DNA of 64,000 nt, from the NCBI GenBank assembly GCA_949318235.1, contig OX439135.1, positions 28,466,587 to 28,530,586 on the forward strand, written 5' to 3'. The stretch's first letter is position 1, and every line of letters starts with the position of its first letter. Positions 63,425 to 64,000 of this stretch are shown piece by piece. The DNA comes from Ecdyonurus torrentis (Eukaryota; Arthropoda; Insecta; Ephemeroptera; Heptageniidae). The notes under the pieces are model-generated. The model worked only from the letters and a program-made list of their open reading frames with translations, had not been told where the DNA came from and ran no database searches. Made by a program: the position numbers and the translations under genes.

Positions 63425-64000
63425 ATGAAACAAAGATTCTATTTCAAGAACCAAATGTTATTGAATGATAAAAATCATACTTTTTACACGAATAAAACTA
63501 GTTTTGATGATTTCTCAGAAACTAAGAATGCTACAGACATTAAATTCGATTCAAAACATAGCTTTTTCAATTCTCTACAAAAAAGATGTCTTGAACTTTT
63601 TTGCTCCGACGCATACTTTTTGGGTTATTGACAATTTTAGTTTTCACTCATCATGTAGCCAAACCAAGTCATGAAACAAAGTTTTTATTTCAAGAACCAA
63701 ATGTTATTGAATGATAAAAATCATACTTTTTACACGATTAAAACTAGTTTTGATGATTTCTCAAAAACTAAGAATGCTACAGACTTACTATTGAAGTCAA
63801 AACATAGCTTTTTCAATTCTCTACAAAAAAGATGTCTTGAACTTTTTTGCTCCGACGCATTTTTTTTGGGTTATTGACAATTTTAGTTTTCACTCATCAT
63901 GTAGCCAAACCAAGTCATGAAACAAAGATTCTATTTCAAGAACCAAATGTTATTGAATGATAAAAATCATACTTTTTACACGAATAAAACTAGTTTTGAT
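63425..64000 (+). repeat. Start of a further HOR unit, cut by the window edge
   Basis: E (63425), A (63671) and the first 84 bp of another A12/A68 monomer (63917), which fits the expected E-A-E order. The array continues beyond the right edge. Confidence 0.93.

Larger units (their letters stand above)
1..64000 (+). repeat. Satellite DNA array, 246-bp monomer, about 260 tandem copies with higher-order structure
   Basis: The same unit recurs from the first base to the last, always in the same orientation. ATGAAACAAAG (or a one- or two-base variant) appears at 18, 264, 510, 756, 1001 and so on to 63917. Unit length is 246 bp in 217 copies, 245 bp in 25 and 244 bp in 18; the shorter ones lack C56, C118 or both. 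Copies differ at a small set of diagnostic sites: 9-10, 12, 21, 56, 65, 68, 80, 94, 115-128, 169, 191-192, 213-214 and 242-244. These define recurring subtypes whose order repeats over 2-3 kb, which is a higher-order repeat. Uninterrupted tandem organisation with near-identical HOR copies is the known signature of eukaryotic satellite DNA maintained by unequal exchange and gene conversion. No other sequence class is present. The chromosomal location and host cannot be read from the window. Confidence 0.98.

Noticed and set aside
18..63916. Minus-strand coding potential
   Set aside because: The reverse strand of the monomer has no long open frame, and stops recur in every monomer.
1..64000. 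CRISPR array or bacterial iteron cluster
   Set aside because: There is no repeat-spacer alternation. The full 246 bp is repeated without unique spacers, and no cas, rep or other gene is present.
1..64000. tRNA, rRNA, telomeric repeats or transposon ends
   Set aside because: No conserved tRNA or rRNA motifs, no TTAGG or TTAGGG runs, and no terminal inverted repeats, target-site duplications or transposase-like frames on either strand.

Overview
The whole window is one uninterrupted, head-to-tail satellite DNA array. I find no gene, RNA gene, transposon, inversion or unique spacer in it. The monomer is 246 bp and about 71% A+T (71 G/C in the copy at 8866-9111). Taking the recurring ATGAAACAAAG as base 1, there are 260 complete monomers from 18 to 63916, a 17-bp tail at 1-17 and an 84-bp head at 63917-64000. 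By hand count 217 monomers are 246 bp, 25 are 245 bp and 18 are 244 bp; these sum to the observed 63,899 bp, so nothing is inserted between monomers. An array of this kind indicates a eukaryotic nuclear genome, most likely pericentromeric, centromeric or subtelomeric heterochromatin. The wording of the monomer (short A/T tracts, a CTCTACAAAAAAG segment, a GGGTTATTGACAA segment) reminds me of insect satellites, but this is an impression only.

Monomer key used below (numbers are monomer positions). A: TTTTTAT at 12-18, box TTACTATTGAAG, TTTTTTTT run at 190-197. A2: as A but T at 128. B: box TTACTATTGGAG, A213. C: T21, G94, box ATCAAATTCAAC. C2: box as C, but C21 and T128. D: 245 bp, C56 deleted. 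E: A12, A68, G94, box ATTAAATTCGAT. F: 244 bp, C56 and C118 both deleted. G: G94, box TTACTATTTTAC; G2 adds T65; G3 is G2 with an A-type right end. H: C68, G80, C169, box TTACTATTTTAC; H2 adds TTTTAACACG. J: GG at 9-10, G94, box ATCAAATTCAAC. K: G94, box ATCAAATTCGAC. L: box TTACTATTTAAC. K2 and L2: A169. M: 245 bp, only C118 deleted. P: like J without GG. Q: A12 plus T21, C-type body. N and O: degenerate forms near the left end.

Layout. The left 6.9 kb holds the most divergent monomers, with a 2,211-bp nine-monomer block present twice 4,179 bp apart (18 and 4197) and a 738-bp trimer of decayed monomers repeated in tandem (2229-3704). From 6900 rightward the array is built from a higher-order repeat (HOR) whose fullest form is the 13-mer E-A-E-A2-B-C-F-K-L-M-G-J-H (3,195 bp at 6900-10094). 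Later copies lose, gain or swap whole monomers: 11-, 12- and 14-mers, a 9-mer subfamily at 23.6-30.2 kb, a 6/7-mer M-G-J-M-P subfamily at 36.9-41.5 kb, and a T65-marked subfamily at 48.2-54.3 kb.

Most sequence difference between monomer classes is packed into a 12-bp 'box' at 115-126 with two alternative forms. The AT(T/C)AAATTC form ('I') and the TTA... form ('T') differ at about 7 of 12 bases, while the rest of the monomer is almost invariant. I-type monomers almost never sit next to each other. This resembles in general form the A-box/B-box dimorphism of primate alpha satellite and is the most interesting signal here. Each monomer also carries a 12-bp perfect palindrome, a short ATGAT/ATCAT hairpin and an 8-bp-arm A6/T6 inverted repeat. 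No function has been shown for any of these.
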